64,000 bases of DNA from Fimbriimonadaceae bacterium (GCA_019638775.1 JAHBTD010000002.1:868001-932000); one strand, 5' to 3'; positions 32,774-41,427 are shown, counted from the stretch's first letter. Made by a program: numbers and translations. The notes: a model not told the origin generated them from the letters alone.

Positions 32774-34285
32774 CTACGCAATAACCGCAGTCTTCGCAGG
32801 ACGCCAACGCACGTCTAAATCCTTCACCGCTTTCGCCTCATCCAACCGCCCCACGATCTGCGTCGACGGCGCGTTGTGCAGCAGCTCAGGATCGGTCTCC
32901 GCCTCTTTGCAGATCGCAATCAGCGCATCGCAGAACGCGTCCAAGGTCTCCTTGCACTCCGTTTCCGTCGGCTCGATCATAAAGCACTCGGGAACGATCA
33001 ACGGGAAGTAGTTGGTGGCCGGGTGGAAGCCATAGTCGATCAACCGCTTGGAGATATCCAGCGCCCGCACGCCGAACTGCTTCTTATAGCGTTCCGCCGT
33101 CAAGATGCACTCGTGCGTGCAAGGTCGATCATGCGCGGGAGGAAGAACCTCTTTCAGCCGAGCACGCAGATAGTTGGCGTTCAGGACCGAATACCGGCTG
33201 ATATCCGGCAAATACTCCTTGCCCATCGCAAGCAGATATGTATAAGCCCGCACTGCCATCAATGACTGCCCCCAGAACGAGCTAACGCGCCCAATGCTGA
33301 GCGGACGGTTCTCGTCCACATACGCCTCCGTTGCGCTCAACCCAAGCTTTGCCGACTGCTTCTTGCTCACGATCACTGGCCCAGGCAAAAACGGCTCCAG
33401 ATGTTTCATCAAGCCGATCGCGCCGCACCCCGGCCCGCCGCCTCCGTGAGGGGTCGTAAACGTCTTGTGCAGATTCAAATGCATGCAGTCGAACCCATGA
33501 TCGCCGGGGCGGGTGGTGCCCACCATCGCGTTCATGTTCGCGCCGTCGCAGAAAACCTGTCCGCCGACCGCGTGCACCATCTCACAAATCTTGGAGATGT
33601 TGGTCTCAAACAACCCGAGCGTGGATGGGTTTGTGACCATAAAGGCCGCGACCGTGTCATCCAACAACGCCTCAAAGGCCTTTAGATCAGTATTACCGCT
33701 GGCATCCGTCGGAACGGTCTTCACATCGTAACCACATCGCGCCGCCGAAGCCGGATTGGTGCCGTGAGCCGAGTCGGGAATCAACACGATTCGGCGCTTC
33801 TCCCCTTCCCCACGCGACTCGTGATACGCCTTGATGAGCATCAAACAGGTCTGCTCACCGTGCGCCCCCGCTACCGGCTGCATCGTGATCGCATCAAAGC
33901 CGGTGATCTCAATCAGAAAGTCTTGAACGCCCGCAATGACCTCAAGAAAGCCCTTCACCGTATCCAGCGGTTGCAGCGGGTGAATCTGGGTGAAGCCCGC
34001 CAAGCCTGCCGTGCGCTCATTGATGCGCGGGTTGTATTTCATGGTGCATGAACCGAGCGGATAGAAGCCCGTGTCGATGCCGTAGTTGATGTGGCTCAGG
34101 TTTGTGAAGTGGCGCACCAGGTCCATCTCACCTATCTCCGGCAGATGCAACTCCGTGCGCATCTCTCCAACAGTCGCCTTGAGATCGACTTTAGGCGTGT
34201 CGCAACGGGGAACGTTGCATCCAACGCGGCCCGCGCGGGATTTTTCAAAGATGAGTTGCGGCTGAGGAACGGTCTTTGTGGGCAT
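32774..34285 (-). CDS. gcvPB: Glycine dehydrogenase (decarboxylating) subunit 2
   Basis: PLP-containing subunit of the P-protein of the glycine cleavage system: decarboxylates glycine and passes the aminomethyl group to lipoyl-GcvH. 503 residues, typical of the two-subunit form. Landmarks: YPLGSCTMKYNPRINE, PVAGAHGEQTCLMLIKAYH, DSAHGTNPASAA and the PLP lysine in LNLHKTFTTPHGGGGPG. Its partner subunit gcvPA is not adjacent: a 2 kb cassette (34393-36339) separates them. TAAAAT lies 14 bases before the ATG, giving a short leader. Confidence 0.97.
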   Translation of the reverse strand: MPTKTVPQPQLIFEKSRAGRVGCNVPRCDTPKVDLKATVGEMRTELHLPEIGEMDLVRHFTNLSHINYGIDTGFYPLGSCTMKYNPRINERTAGLAGFTQIHPLQPLDTVKGFLEVIAGVQDFLIEITGFDAITMQPVAGAHGEQTCLMLIKAYHESRGEGEKRRIVLIPDSAHGTNPASAARCGYDVKTVPTDASGNTDLKAFEALLDDTVAAFMVTNPSTLGLFETNISKICEMVHAVGGQVFCDGANMNAMVGTTRPGDHGFDCMHLNLHKTFTTPHGGGGPGCGAIGLMKHLEPFLPGPVIVSKKQSAKLGLSATEAYVDENRPLSIGRVSSFWGQSLMAVRAYTYLLAMGKEYLPDISRYSVLNANYLRARLKEVLPPAHDRPCTHECILTAERYKKQFGVRALDISKRLIDYGFHPATNYFPLIVPECFMIEPTETECKETLDAFCDALIAICKEAETDPELLHNAPSTQIVGRLDEAKAVKDLDVRWRPAKTAVIA

Positions 34286-34346
34286 AGGTGTTGGAGGAGA
34301 TTTTACCTGCGCAGTTGTGCAATCGCGAGCAGCCCAAAAAGAAGGC

Positions 34347-34366
34347 CCACTCCAATTCTGGAGTGG
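34347..34366 (-). terminator. Terminator of the Cys-rich cassette
   Basis: Eight-base-pair hairpin CCACTCCA/TGGAGTGG, read on the minus strand into CCTTCTTTTT. Confidence 0.8.
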
Positions 34367-34392
34367 ACCCTCTCATGCAACAAGACCTAACG

Positions 34393-34863
34393 TTACTCAT
34401 GCGCCACAATCGGTTCTGGCAAAGGTTTTTGCGGGCAGGTTGTACAAGGCGGGATCAGCTCAGGAATCACATCATCCGGCCCTGTAGGATTGCATTTCTC
34501 GTCGGAACAGTTGAGATTTAGAGGTGTAGCATCGTACGGGGTTCCCCTGATACAAAATTGAAGTGGTCCCTCACCGCATCGAAAGGAAATGTACTTCACC
34601 CTAAACCTCGTGCGTTGATTGCATTGTGCTCCAGCAGGTGAACATTGAGTTGAATGACTATTGCAGCTGTACATAAAGCCATCCAATTCTTCGCTAACAT
34701 CACGATAGGTATATAGCCCACCTCCGCAGGGATCTCCCTCTCGTATTGGCATCGGACATTCTGGGTATGTAGGTGTGCACGATCCATCACTAGCCCAGGC
34801 TATTGTCGCTATTCCCAACACGGTGATTATCAGGCAAATAATGCCAAATCTATTTGTTTTCAT
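34393..34863 (-). CDS. Cysteine-rich secreted protein, unknown family
   Basis: 156 residues. Signal peptide MKTNRFGIICLIITVLGIATIAWA; the mature part holds twelve cysteines, an even number fit for six disulfides (for example SCTPTYPECP, DPCGGGLYTY, CSPAGAQCNQR, NCSDEKCN, CTTCPQKPLPEP). It has no match I recognise. It is the last of three genes in an operon with a pseudopilin and a membrane thioredoxin protein, 13 bases after the pseudopilin, so it may be the oxidised and exported substrate of that apparatus. The block is AT-richer than its flanks (one row counted at 38 percent GC against 55 and 62 in gcvPB and gcvPA). Confidence 0.75.
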   Translation of the reverse strand: MKTNRFGIICLIITVLGIATIAWASDGSCTPTYPECPMPIREGDPCGGGLYTYRDVSEELDGFMYSCNSHSTQCSPAGAQCNQRTRFRVKYISFRCGEGPLQFCIRGTPYDATPLNLNCSDEKCNPTGPDDVIPELIPPCTTCPQKPLPEPIVAHE

Positions 34864-34876
34864 TTCGCCTCCACAC

Positions 34877-35512
34877 TTATTGGAGCGGTCTACCGCTCTT
34901 CCGCGCTCTCAGCCTTTCATCCATCTCTTCTTTCACGGCACCCATCGAATAATATGCTGCTTCATCTTCCCAGTCGCTAAGCATAGGGCACCATTTAACA
35001 TGTCCATCTAAGTATCCACCTAAGACTTCGAATGCTTCAGTTTTTGAAATAGAGTTAGCAAATCCTTGTTTAGGACTCGAAAAATATCTCTTATTGATAA
35101 AACCTAAGCTTCTCGGGAAAAATTCAGCTTTTACAATTGGATCCGAGACTGGATCAAATTTTGTTGTTAGTGGACGCCTTTTTTCCGCGATGCGAACACC
35201 CCAATTGTAAGTCAGTGAATATTCTGGCAACCCATGTGAACCAGGATAGTCCGCAAGCTCTGGGCGACCCTTAACATACTTATAAGAGCCCTCTAAACTA
35301 TGCAAATAATTCGGATAATTGCCGTCATAATCAGACATATACAGATTGATTGCGGAAACATTTTGCTTTAAATCCACTCTAATCGCCGTCTCATGCGATT
35401 TACGCATCACTACAGGCCTCAGAAGCAGCGTAAGTGTCACACAAAGAATAGCTATTATTGCTATTACGATTAGTATTTCAGGCAAGGTAGCGCCTCTTGT
35501 CTTCTTCCTCAT
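34877..35512 (-). CDS. Divergent pseudopilin
   Basis: 211 residues. The prepilin-type N-terminus RGATLPEILIVIAIIAIL has the cleavage Gly, the Glu5-equivalent and the hydrophobic helix. The C-terminal part contains LGGYLDGHVKWCPM, a DGHVK element as in H-X9-DG pseudopilins. Its start overlaps the stop of the upstream gene by four bases (ATGA), so translation is coupled. It probably forms an exported membrane-anchored fibre or adaptor. Its sequence is clearly different from the pseudopilin at 22180. Confidence 0.85.
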   Translation of the reverse strand: MRKKTRGATLPEILIVIAIIAILCVTLTLLLRPVVMRKSHETAIRVDLKQNVSAINLYMSDYDGNYPNYLHSLEGSYKYVKGRPELADYPGSHGLPEYSLTYNWGVRIAEKRRPLTTKFDPVSDPIVKAEFFPRSLGFINKRYFSSPKQGFANSISKTEAFEVLGGYLDGHVKWCPMLSDWEDEAAYYSMGAVKEEMDERLRARKSGRPLQ

Positions 35513-36339
35513 TTCCCCTCTCCCTCACTCGAAGCATCAAAGCTTTCGCTCACCTTTCCGTTTTCAAAAATCATAATATAAGGAATGCCAGCCGTGCGGA
35601 CGTTAAACATCGAAAAGAATTCAGGATCGGCATGTCGGATGACGGTCTTGTTTGCCCATACCGGATCATCTGCTCCGTCTAAAACAAAAACTTGCAACGG
35701 ATATTGTTGATACTTCTGCCTTAGCTGGCCTATTATCTTCTCCATCCTGCCCGACCAACAGGTCGGACATTTTGCTGAAAAGATCGCAACTGCATTCTGG
35801 CCTATTATTCCAGTTTCAGGCAAAGCGGCTCCAACACGTAGCCCCTCGGCCTCTATGAAATTATTAGAAGCAATCGTCCTGGCGCTTGCTCGCACGAAGG
35901 GAGACATACTGAGCGCAACTACGCAAAACGTGGCTGTAAGAATAGCTACACTGCCAATTCTTGCAAGTTTCCGATTTTCAAGAATAACCTCAAGCAACAG
36001 TACTCCCCACAAGAACCAAAAGGTAAGACACATAAGGCAAGGCTGCACACCAAGCAAGTAGCCCGTCGAGAGGAGCAAGACACCAGTGACTGATCCAAGA
36101 ACAACAATACAGTCGCTCCACAGACCTCGCAGAAAATTCAAGCTTAATGCAACCGTAAAGCCAATTAGCGGCAATAGGACTGCCTTAAAATATTGAAAGG
36201 GACCAGGCTGCGTGCATGCTGTACAAAAGCTAAGGAGAATGATTGCAGGAGGAAGTGGAAGAATCCACTTGACGATTGTCCCTATCTTCAAGACTCTTCT
36301 TTGAACTGCGATTTCCCCAATAACACATTCCTCAGCCAT
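35509..36339 (-). CDS. DsbB/VKOR-like membrane protein fused to thioredoxin domain
   Basis: 277 residues from ATG 36339 (a TTG at 36360 adds seven residues). Four to five membrane helices cover about 20-150 and contain two CxxC pairs: Cys39/Cys42 (FCTACTQ) and Cys101/Cys104 (QPCLMCLTFW, in a VKOR/DsbB-like position). Residues about 165-277 form a thioredoxin-like domain with AIFSAKCPTCWSG (Cys191, Cys194) and a cis-Pro segment GIPYIMIFENG. The natural reading is a quinone-linked thiol oxidase that drives disulfide formation in one polypeptide. First gene of the Cys-rich cassette. TATAGA (complement of 36366-36371) is a plausible -10. Confidence 0.82.
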   Translation of the reverse strand: MAEECVIGEIAVQRRVLKIGTIVKWILPLPPAIILLSFCTACTQPGPFQYFKAVLLPLIGFTVALSLNFLRGLWSDCIVVLGSVTGVLLLSTGYLLGVQPCLMCLTFWFLWGVLLLEVILENRKLARIGSVAILTATFCVVALSMSPFVRASARTIASNNFIEAEGLRVGAALPETGIIGQNAVAIFSAKCPTCWSGRMEKIIGQLRQKYQQYPLQVFVLDGADDPVWANKTVIRHADPEFFSMFNVRTAGIPYIMIFENGKVSESFDASSEGEGK

Positions 36340-36525
36340 GTGCAAACTCCGAACAGTCAAGACGCTCTATAAATTATCACATAGGACGCGAAATGTAAAG
36401 AGATGTTCTCAAGAATTTTTTGGTTAACGCTAAATTAGATTGCAACAATTGGTAATTGTGCCAGTAGTTTAGCCTGAAATTAGTTTCTCTATGTCTACTA
36501 CTGCCAACAATTTGACCAAGAATCA

Positions 36526-36551
36526 TTGAGACTCAAAGAGTTGTGTCTCAA
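36526..36551. repeat. Inverted repeat upstream of the cassette
   Basis: TTGAGAC (36526-36532) and GTCTCAA (36545-36551) in the AT-rich 36340-36611 spacer. Nothing else is recognised in that spacer. Confidence 0.5.
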
Positions 36552-36611
36552 AGAATAGACAAGAGATTGGCAGGCATTGCAGATATTCTTGAGTGCTATC
36601 AAAGCAGCCAG

Positions 36612-37952
36612 TTAAGCAAGTTCAAATGATAGCTTCGTCGCAAAATCATCGATCTGCGCTTTCGTCCGGGTCTCCGTCACCGCAACAAGCAAGCAGTTCT
36701 CCATCCCTTGATAGAACTTACCAAGAGGAAGACCGGCAAGGACGCCCTTCTCCATCATTGCGCGTTGGACGGTTTCAGCGCTTTTGGGCAGCTCCAATAC
36801 AAACTCCCCAAAGACCTTGCCCGAATACTTCACCCTCGCCCCCGCCTCCGAAAGCTTCGACATCGCGTACTGTGTATTGCGGACCGTCGATTCGGCAACC
36901 GTTTGCATACCGTTCTTGCCAAGCGCCGACATGTAAATCGTTGCCGCCAAGGCCATAAGCGCTTGGTTTGTACAGATATTGGAAGTCGCCTTTTCTCGGC
37001 GAATATCCTGCTCTCGCGTGCGCAGAGTCATCACATAGCCTGGATTGCCGTCGTGGTCCAACGTCTTACCAACGATTCGGCCCGGAATTCGGCGGACAAG
37101 CTCGGTCTTACACGCAAACAGTCCAACCACCGGTCCACCAAAGCCCATCGCCACACCCATCGGCTGGCCCTCGCCAACAACGATGTCAGCGCCGTATTCG
37201 CCCGGTGGCTTAAGCAGCGCGCAGGCGATAGGATCGGCAACAACCACGAACATCGCTCCAGCTTGGGTAGCCGCTTCCCTTGCTTGGGCAAGGTCTTCGA
37301 TCGTGCCAAAGAAGTTGGGATATTGGACGATCACACAAGCTGTGTCTTGGTCGAGCTTCGAATAATCCGTCGTCGCGCCATCTTCATGGTTGATCACAAC
37401 CACGTCCAGCCCAATCGACCAGCAATAAGTCTCCAGAACCTGCCGATAGTGGGGATGCACGGCATCGCTCACCGCGATCTTTTGCCTGCCATTCACTCCG
37501 TGGCAAAGAATCGCCGCTTCAGCCGTTCCCGTCGCCCCGTCATAGAGCGACGCATTGGCAATCTCCATCCCGTAAAGGTCAGCGACCATCGTTTGAAATT
37601 CGTAAATGGTTTGCAGGTAACCCTGCGATAGCTCGGGCTGATACGGCGTGTACGCGGTCAAGAACTCGCCACGCGAGATCAGAGCGCCGACCGTCGCCGG
37701 AATATATCGGTCATAAATCCCTGCGCCAAGGAAGCACACAAGATCGGTTAGGAGATTTTTATTCTTGCGTGAAAGCTCAAAGAGGTGACCCAGGAGTCTG
37801 TGTTCATCAAGCGAAGCCGGAACATCCAGCTGACCCTTGAGCTTCAGGTCATCGGGGACCTCTCGGAACAGCTCCTCAATGCTGCCCGCACCGATGGTGG
37901 CGAGCATCTCTTTAACGTCTTCTTCGGTGTGGGGGATGTATGGGCGGGACAT
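36612..37952 (-). CDS. gcvPA: Glycine dehydrogenase (decarboxylating) subunit 1
   Basis: N-terminal-half subunit of glycine decarboxylase, working with GcvPB and GcvH. 446 residues. Recognised by SRPYIPHTEEDVKEMLATIG at the start, PYQPELSQGYLQTIYEFQTM, NASLYDGATGTAEA and VVGEGQPMGVAMGFGGPVVG. The -10-like TAAAAT (complement of 37957-37962) lies four bases before the ATG and is part of an AAAATCC-type repeat. gcvPB is 2.3 kb downstream beyond the low-GC cassette. Confidence 0.97.
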   Translation of the reverse strand: MSRPYIPHTEEDVKEMLATIGAGSIEELFREVPDDLKLKGQLDVPASLDEHRLLGHLFELSRKNKNLLTDLVCFLGAGIYDRYIPATVGALISRGEFLTAYTPYQPELSQGYLQTIYEFQTMVADLYGMEIANASLYDGATGTAEAAILCHGVNGRQKIAVSDAVHPHYRQVLETYCWSIGLDVVVINHEDGATTDYSKLDQDTACVIVQYPNFFGTIEDLAQAREAATQAGAMFVVVADPIACALLKPPGEYGADIVVGEGQPMGVAMGFGGPVVGLFACKTELVRRIPGRIVGKTLDHDGNPGYVMTLRTREQDIRREKATSNICTNQALMALAATIYMSALGKNGMQTVAESTVRNTQYAMSKLSEAGARVKYSGKVFGEFVLELPKSAETVQRAMMEKGVLAGLPLGKFYQGMENCLLVAVTETRTKAQIDDFATKLSFELA

Positions 37953-37953
37953 T

Positions 37954-37981
37954 TCGATTTTAGATTTGGGATTTTGGATTG
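37954..37981. repeat. AAAATCC repeat upstream of gcvPA
   Basis: On the minus strand, AATCCAAAATCCCAAATC followed by TAAAATCGAA. It supplies the -10 of gcvPA. Confidence 0.75.
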
Positions 37982-38000
37982 ACGATTCTTCAGAGGCGTT

Positions 38001-38140
38001 GTCAGGTGGTTTTCAAGTGGTTTTCAAGTTGTTGTCAAGTTGTCGGCAGGTGGTTCTCAAAGTTTCGGCGTGCGGTTGGTAAGTGGTCTTACAACTTGCC
38101 GACTACTTGCCGACCACTTGACAACAACTTGTCGACAACC
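38001..38140. repeat. 11-base repeat arrays in both orientations
   Basis: 38001-38062 has the repeat in the minus sense (CAAGTGGTTTT, CAAGTTGTTGT, CAGGTGGTTCT); 38093-38140 has it in the plus sense (CCGACTACTTG, CCGACCACTTG, ACAACAACTTG). The two blocks are arranged head to head and could pair. Confidence 0.9.
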
Positions 38141-38518
38141 CTATCCAAGCACTCCCTTATAACCATCCGCATCCAACAAACCGTCAAATGCAGCGGCATC
38201 TCCGACCTTCACTTTGAACATCCAGCCATCGCCGTACGGGTCGCTGTTCACCAGTTCCGACCTAGCGCCAAGCGCTTCGTTCGTCTCAACGATCTCTCCA
38301 CCCAAAGGCGAATAGATATCGGATACGGTCTTCACGCTTTCAACCGATCCGATCGCCTCAGCGGCGTTTACTGCTCGGCCAACGTTGGGAAGATCGACGT
38401 AGACGATGTCGCCGAGTTCCGACTGGGCAAACTCGGTGATGCCGATGGTGGCGACGTCGCCGTCGACACGAATCCATTCATGGGTTGGGGTGTATTTGAG
38501 GTCGCTGGGTACGTTCAA
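38141..38518 (-). CDS. gcvH: Glycine cleavage system H protein
   Basis: Lipoyl carrier that shuttles the aminomethyl intermediate from GcvP to GcvT. The TTG at 38518 (MNVPSDLKYTPTHEWIRV) has AGGAG eight bases upstream and gives the normal 125 residues; an upstream TTG at 38545 would add nine. Lipoyl Lys lies in GSVESVKTVSDIYSP. The C-terminus ends GLLDADGYKGVLG, slightly unusual but within family limits. Followed by 11-base repeats and then gcvPA. gcvT is not in the window. Confidence 0.95.
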   Translation of the reverse strand: MNVPSDLKYTPTHEWIRVDGDVATIGITEFAQSELGDIVYVDLPNVGRAVNAAEAIGSVESVKTVSDIYSPLGGEIVETNEALGARSELVNSDPYGDGWMFKVKVGDAAAFDGLLDADGYKGVLG

Positions 38519-38661
38519 TGCGGGGTCTCCTGATGGGAATGGCAAAGTTTACCAGTGCCCCACCGTATCATGTGGACTTTGGGACGCCGTTTGGGTCGAC
38601 GTTGGCAAGCTGTTCCAAGCGTCGTCGTCAAGAGCCAAGCCGCGCCGAACCACAAGCAGGT

Positions 38662-38667
38662 TAAAAT
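38662..38667 (+). promoter_or_regulatory. -10 box, leaderless EVE gene
   Basis: TAAAAT, six bases before the ATG at 38674. Confidence 0.55.
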
Positions 38668-38673
38668 ACGCCT

Positions 38674-39132
38674 ATGGGATATTGGCTGATGAAGTCAGAG
38701 CCGGACACATATGGCATCGACGACCTGGAAAAAGAGGGCACAAACATGTGGGAGGGCTGTCGCAACTACACCGTGCGGAACTTCTTCCGAGACAGCATGC
38801 AGATCGGCGATCTCGCTTTCTTTCACCACTCTAACGTTGATCCAGCGGGAATCGTCGGCGTAATGGAGATCGTCAGCGAGGCTTACCCCGACCCCACTCA
38901 GTTCGATCCCAAGTCGCACTACTACGACGCCAAGAGCCCAAAGGATGCCCCCCGATGGCTCGTCCGTGATGTGAGGTTCGTCCGCAAGTTTAAGCGCACC
39001 GTCTCCCTCGCTGAACTCCGTGAAACACCCGGCCTTGAAGATATGTGGGTGACGCGCAAGGGCCAGCGCCTGAGCGTGATGCCCGTAACCGAGGCAGAGT
39101 GGAACATCGTCATGGGGAAAGAAGGGCTATGA
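38674..39132 (+). CDS. EVE-domain protein
   Basis: 152-residue cytoplasmic protein of the EVE (PUA-like) family, named for thymocyte nuclear protein homologues that bind modified bases in RNA or DNA. Begins GYWLMKSEPDTYGIDDLEKE and contains the WEGCRNYTVRNFFRDSMQIGD pocket and HHSNVDPAGIVGVMEIVSEAY. No start leader; the next gene (ggt) overlaps by four bases. Some EVE proteins are linked to modification-dependent defence, but no such partner is present here. Confidence 0.93.
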   Translation: MGYWLMKSEPDTYGIDDLEKEGTNMWEGCRNYTVRNFFRDSMQIGDLAFFHHSNVDPAGIVGVMEIVSEAYPDPTQFDPKSHYYDAKSPKDAPRWLVRDVRFVRKFKRTVSLAELRETPGLEDMWVTRKGQRLSVMPVTEAEWNIVMGKEGL

Positions 39133-40901
39133 AGGCTCGGCTGCGACTAAACCCCCTCCTTGCTTCGACGAAGGAGAAATGGAGAGGAGTGACGCATTCC
39201 ACAGGCAAAGCATTCCGATTGTGCAAAGCTGCTGCTCTCATTGTTGCGATCGGATGGGCCTCTCCGTCTGCCCAAGCCCAATCTCACGCCCCCCAATACT
39301 TCGAAAAAGCCTGCGTCGTCAGCGATAGCGCCATCGCTTCTCAAATCGGCGCCGAAGTCATGCGCAAAGGTGGCAACGCCGTCGACGGCGCAGTGGCGAC
39401 TGCTTTTGCCCTCGCCGTCACTCATCCCACAGCTGGAAACATAGGCGGTGGAGGCTTCATGGTCGTCCGCATGGCTGACGGCCGCACCATTGCTATCGAC
39501 TACCGTGAAACCGCGCCAGCCGCGTCATCGCGAGAGATGTACATGAACGCCCCCCAACCCGGGGCTTCCCTAACCGGACAGATGGCATCGGGAGTCCCCG
39601 GCACGGTTTACGGAATGTACGACGCCCACAAACAGTTTGGAAAGCTCCCCTGGAAGGACGTCGTCGAGCCCGCCCGCAAGCTCGCACAAAACGGCTTCGT
39701 CGTTAGCAAGAGCCTCGCCGATGAACTCAAATCCCAGGCCGCCCGATTCCGACCCTTCCCCGACAGCTACCGAGTGCTCAACAAAGACGGAAAGTTTTGG
39801 GGTTGGGGCGAAACCCTAAAGCTGCCGGACCTCGCCAAGACACTCGGCCGCATCCGAGACGAAGGACCTGCTGGATTCTACGAAGGCGAAACCGCCAAGC
39901 TGATCGTTGCCGAGATGAAGCGCGGCAACGGCATCATCACCCTCGAAGACTTAAAGAACTACCGTAGCGTATCTCGTCAGCCGCTCAAGGCATCCGCTTT
40001 TGGTTACGACATCATCACCATGCCCCCACCAAGCTCCGGTGGGATCGCTCTCGTCCAAATGCTCAATATCCTCAGCGGTTACGAACTGAAACCGATGGGC
40101 TGGGGGAGCGTCTCCTACAACCATATCCTGATCGAAACAATGAAGCGGGCATTCGCCGACCGAGCATACAACTCGGGCGATCCGGCCTTTTTCAAAGTCC
40201 CTACTCAAACCCTAACTTCAATGGCATACGCAGACAGCCTGCGCGAGGCGATCAAACTCGACAAAGCCACCCCCTCAGCCGAAATCAAACCCTTTGACTC
40301 GGGAATCAAAGAGGGCGACCATACCACTCACTTCTCGGTCGTCGATCAGTGGGGCAACGCCGTGGCGAACACCTACACCCTCAACACTGGCTATGGAAGC
40401 GGGGTGATGGTCACGGGTGCAGGGTTCCTCCTAAACAACGAGATGGACGACTTCATGACCGCACCCGGCAAACCAAACGTGTTTGGCCTCATTCAAGGCG
40501 AAAACAATGCCATCGCCCCTGGCAAGCGCCCAGTCTCGTCAATGACACCGACAATCGTATTGAAAGAGGGTGAGCTGTCCATGGTGATTGGTTCGCCCGG
40601 CGGACCCACCATCATCAACACCGTGATGCAAACCTTCCTGAATGTCGCGCTCTTCAACATGGACATTCAGCGAGCCGTGTCCGCACCTCGAATCCATCAT
40701 CAATGGATGCCCGATTCGATCTCCTGGGAGTCCTTTGGAGTTGCCCCAGATACCAAGAAGATGATGGAATCCATGGGGCACAAGTTTGCTGCACGCCCGT
40801 CAAACATGGGATCGTGCATGTCGATCCTTGTCGATTCGAATGGCAACAGACGAGCCGGAGTAGACGCTCGCAGCGACGACGCCGGAGCAGCCGGATTCTA
40901 A
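39129..40901 (+). CDS. ggt: Gamma-glutamyltransferase
   Basis: Exported Ntn-hydrolase that cleaves gamma-glutamyl bonds of glutathione and related peptides. The proenzyme splits at the TTHFSVVD motif (Thr399 counted from ATG 39129), whose leading Thr becomes the nucleophile. Other landmarks: EKACVVSDSAIASQIGAEVM, VTHPTAGNIGGGGFMVVRM, MPPPSSGGIALVQMLN and SMTPTIVLK. The signal peptide is FRLCKAAALIVAIGWASPSAQA. Its N-region is long from 39129; the GTG at 39189 would give a normal signal peptide, and the sequence between includes a G/C-rich dispersed repeat, so GTG 39189 is a serious alternative start. ATG 39129 overlaps the EVE stop. Confidence 0.92.
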   Translation: MKARLRLNPLLASTKEKWRGVTHSTGKAFRLCKAAALIVAIGWASPSAQAQSHAPQYFEKACVVSDSAIASQIGAEVMRKGGNAVDGAVATAFALAVTHPTAGNIGGGGFMVVRMADGRTIAIDYRETAPAASSREMYMNAPQPGASLTGQMASGVPGTVYGMYDAHKQFGKLPWKDVVEPARKLAQNGFVVSKSLADELKSQAARFRPFPDSYRVLNKDGKFWGWGETLKLPDLAKTLGRIRDEGPAGFYEGETAKLIVAEMKRGNGIITLEDLKNYRSVSRQPLKASAFGYDIITMPPPSSGGIALVQMLNILSGYELKPMGWGSVSYNHILIETMKRAFADRAYNSGDPAFFKVPTQTLTSMAYADSLREAIKLDKATPSAEIKPFDSGIKEGDHTTHFSVVDQWGNAVANTYTLNTGYGSGVMVTGAGFLLNNEMDDFMTAPGKPNVFGLIQGENNAIAPGKRPVSSMTPTIVLKEGELSMVIGSPGGPTIINTVMQTFLNVALFNMDIQRAVSAPRIHHQWMPDSISWESFGVAPDTKKMMESMGHKFAARPSNMGSCMSILVDSNGNRRAGVDARSDDAGAAGF

Positions 40902-40980
40902 CGGAAACGCGCCTTGTCTTATCCAAGCGCCTTTGGCATAAACTTTGCTTCAATCCTTCGGCGGGACCGAGGGCACACAC

Positions 40981-41385
40981 ATGCAGTTTCCGACCGACAA
41001 GAATCGACGGCAAGACCGTCCTCTCGACGATCTACCCACCTTCGAAGAGTGCCGGCTGTTGCTTGCGATTTTGGAAGAGACGATAGAAGCCGGCGATTAC
41101 GAAGTTTTCTGGGCAAGCTATCGCTCACTCGAACCGACCGCAAAACTCCTCACCGAGTGCTGCATCGACTACGAGATGAGCGTCCCGACCGTCGCATTCC
41201 TCTTTGGCTTGGATTCGTCGATGATTATCGACATCCTCATGCTTGAGTGGCTGATCGCCGGAATGGGCGAGCCCCAGCCCGAAAAAGTTGTCTCCATCGC
41301 TTGCTACTTAAGCAAGGATAAATTGGCTCGCAAACGGGCCGTACGCAACGCAACACTGAAGATGATTCTCGAAAGCGCGGCCTAG
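40981..41385 (+). CDS. Hypothetical protein
   Basis: 134-residue soluble, helix-rich protein (PTFEECRLLLAILEETIEAG, LTECCIDYEMSVPTVAFLFG). I do not recognise the family. GAGGG lies eight bases before the ATG at 40981. Downstream is a small membrane protein on the same strand, 42 bases away, so they could be co-transcribed, but a separate -10 is present. Confidence 0.7.
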   Translation: MQFPTDKNRRQDRPLDDLPTFEECRLLLAILEETIEAGDYEVFWASYRSLEPTAKLLTECCIDYEMSVPTVAFLFGLDSSMIIDILMLEWLIAGMGEPQPEKVVSIACYLSKDKLARKRAVRNATLKMILESAA

Positions 41386-41414
41386 GCTGTCAGCGACCGC
41401 ATCACGCGCTTGGG

Positions 41415-41420
41415 TAGCCT
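41415..41420 (+). promoter_or_regulatory. -10 box, leaderless membrane-protein gene
   Basis: TAGCCT, seven bases before the ATG at 41428, fitting the TANNNT pattern seen at other genes. Confidence 0.4.
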
Positions 41421-41427
41421 CAAAAAC

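Noticed and set aside
36708-37631. Plus-strand frame antisense to gcvPA
   Set aside because: Shadow frame of a clear glycine dehydrogenase gene.
38519-38673. Glycine riboswitch upstream of gcvH
   Set aside because: No tandem aptamer cores; the 150-base region is too short and lacks the conserved GGAGAG words.
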